From positions 1-30,017 of the forward strand of contig CAYRFK010000035.1 of assembly GCA_964423465.1 (NCBI GenBank): a DNA stretch of 30,017 nt, given 5' to 3'. The DNA is from VGWF01 sp964423465 (lineage in GTDB: Bacteria > Verrucomicrobiota > Kiritimatiellia > PWTM01). The position numbers were made by a program, and so were the translations under genes. Below the pieces are notes generated by a model. That model did no database searches. It was not told the DNA's origin and saw only the letters and a list, made by a program, of their open reading frames with translations. Positions 29,982 to 30,017 of the stretch are shown here, piece after piece. Numbering within the stretch: the first letter of the stretch is position 1; each line of letters opens with the position of its first letter.

Positions 29982-30017
29982 TTACTTCTGCATCTTCGCC
30001 TTCCCCATTCGCATCAG
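29982..30017 (-). CDS. rnfC: Probable last 11 codons of rnfC
   Basis: On the minus strand the window edge reads eleven codons (LMRMGKAKMQK) and TAA. A Lys/Ala-rich, charged C-terminus is usual for RnfC, and rnfC precedes rnfD in nearly all rnf operons, so I infer its end here. Too little is visible to prove it by sequence. If the order is B-C-D-G-E-A, as in Bacteroidota, rnfB lies further upstream; no rnfB follows rnfA in this window. Confidence 0.45.
   Translation of the reverse strand: MMRMGKAKMQK

Overview
The window is high-GC bacterial DNA, roughly two-thirds G+C by eye, and looks like a metagenome scaffold because it carries a run of exactly 100 Ns at 6844-6943. The gene content suggests a Gram-negative anaerobe of the PVC superphylum, most like Kiritimatiellota or Verrucomicrobiota. 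The evidence is a secreted sulfatase, a GH29 fucosidase and another glycosidase, periplasmic Gfo/Idh/MocA proteins with Tat or Sec signals, a giant surface repeat protein with a verrucomicrobial-type C-terminus, and an Rnf complex. No rRNA or tRNA gene was recognised, so the phylum is an inference.

Left part (1-4898, + strand): the 3' end of an (alpha/alpha)6-barrel glycosidase, an S1-type sulfatase, a small DUF167 protein and an alpha-L-fucosidase with a C-terminal sugar-binding domain. Together they look like a small cluster for sulfated, fucose-containing glycans. RecQ helicase follows (4962-6803), then the scaffold gap.

Middle (7043-12673, + strand): a translationally coupled chain. It starts with a lipoprotein that has an HtrA fold but no catalytic triad, overlapped by an active-looking HtrA protease fused to two PDZ domains and a DJ-1/PfpI-like domain that lacks its cysteine. 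Next come a DAHP synthase/chorismate mutase fusion, a GNAT acetyltransferase and a glutamine-amidotransferase-like protein. Facing it is a Tat-exported Gfo/Idh/MocA protein (12936-14252, -). That gene shares a 29-bp divergent spacer with a second, Sec-exported family member (14282-15262, +), which is coupled to a Tat-exported protein of unknown function.

16691-22423 (-) encodes a 1910-residue secreted protein. It has 14 FG-GAP-like repeats (two sets of seven) and seven RCC1-like repeats, so it probably forms three seven-bladed propellers. Upstream is a GC-rich non-coding stretch with hairpins, then an operon of SNF2 helicase and SWIM zinc-finger protein (-).

Right end (26431-30017, -): rnfA, rnfE, rnfG, rnfD and the probable last codons of rnfC, in the order (B)C-D-G-E-A. 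The rnfC-rnfD junction is filled by a 553-bp element. It consists of a four-helix-bundle (S23/IVP family) gene bounded by 37-bp inverted repeats that match at 36 positions and are themselves built of 7-bp words. Related 7- or 9-bp word arrays occur in several other intergenic regions of the window. This element and its word arrays are the best candidate for an undescribed system here.
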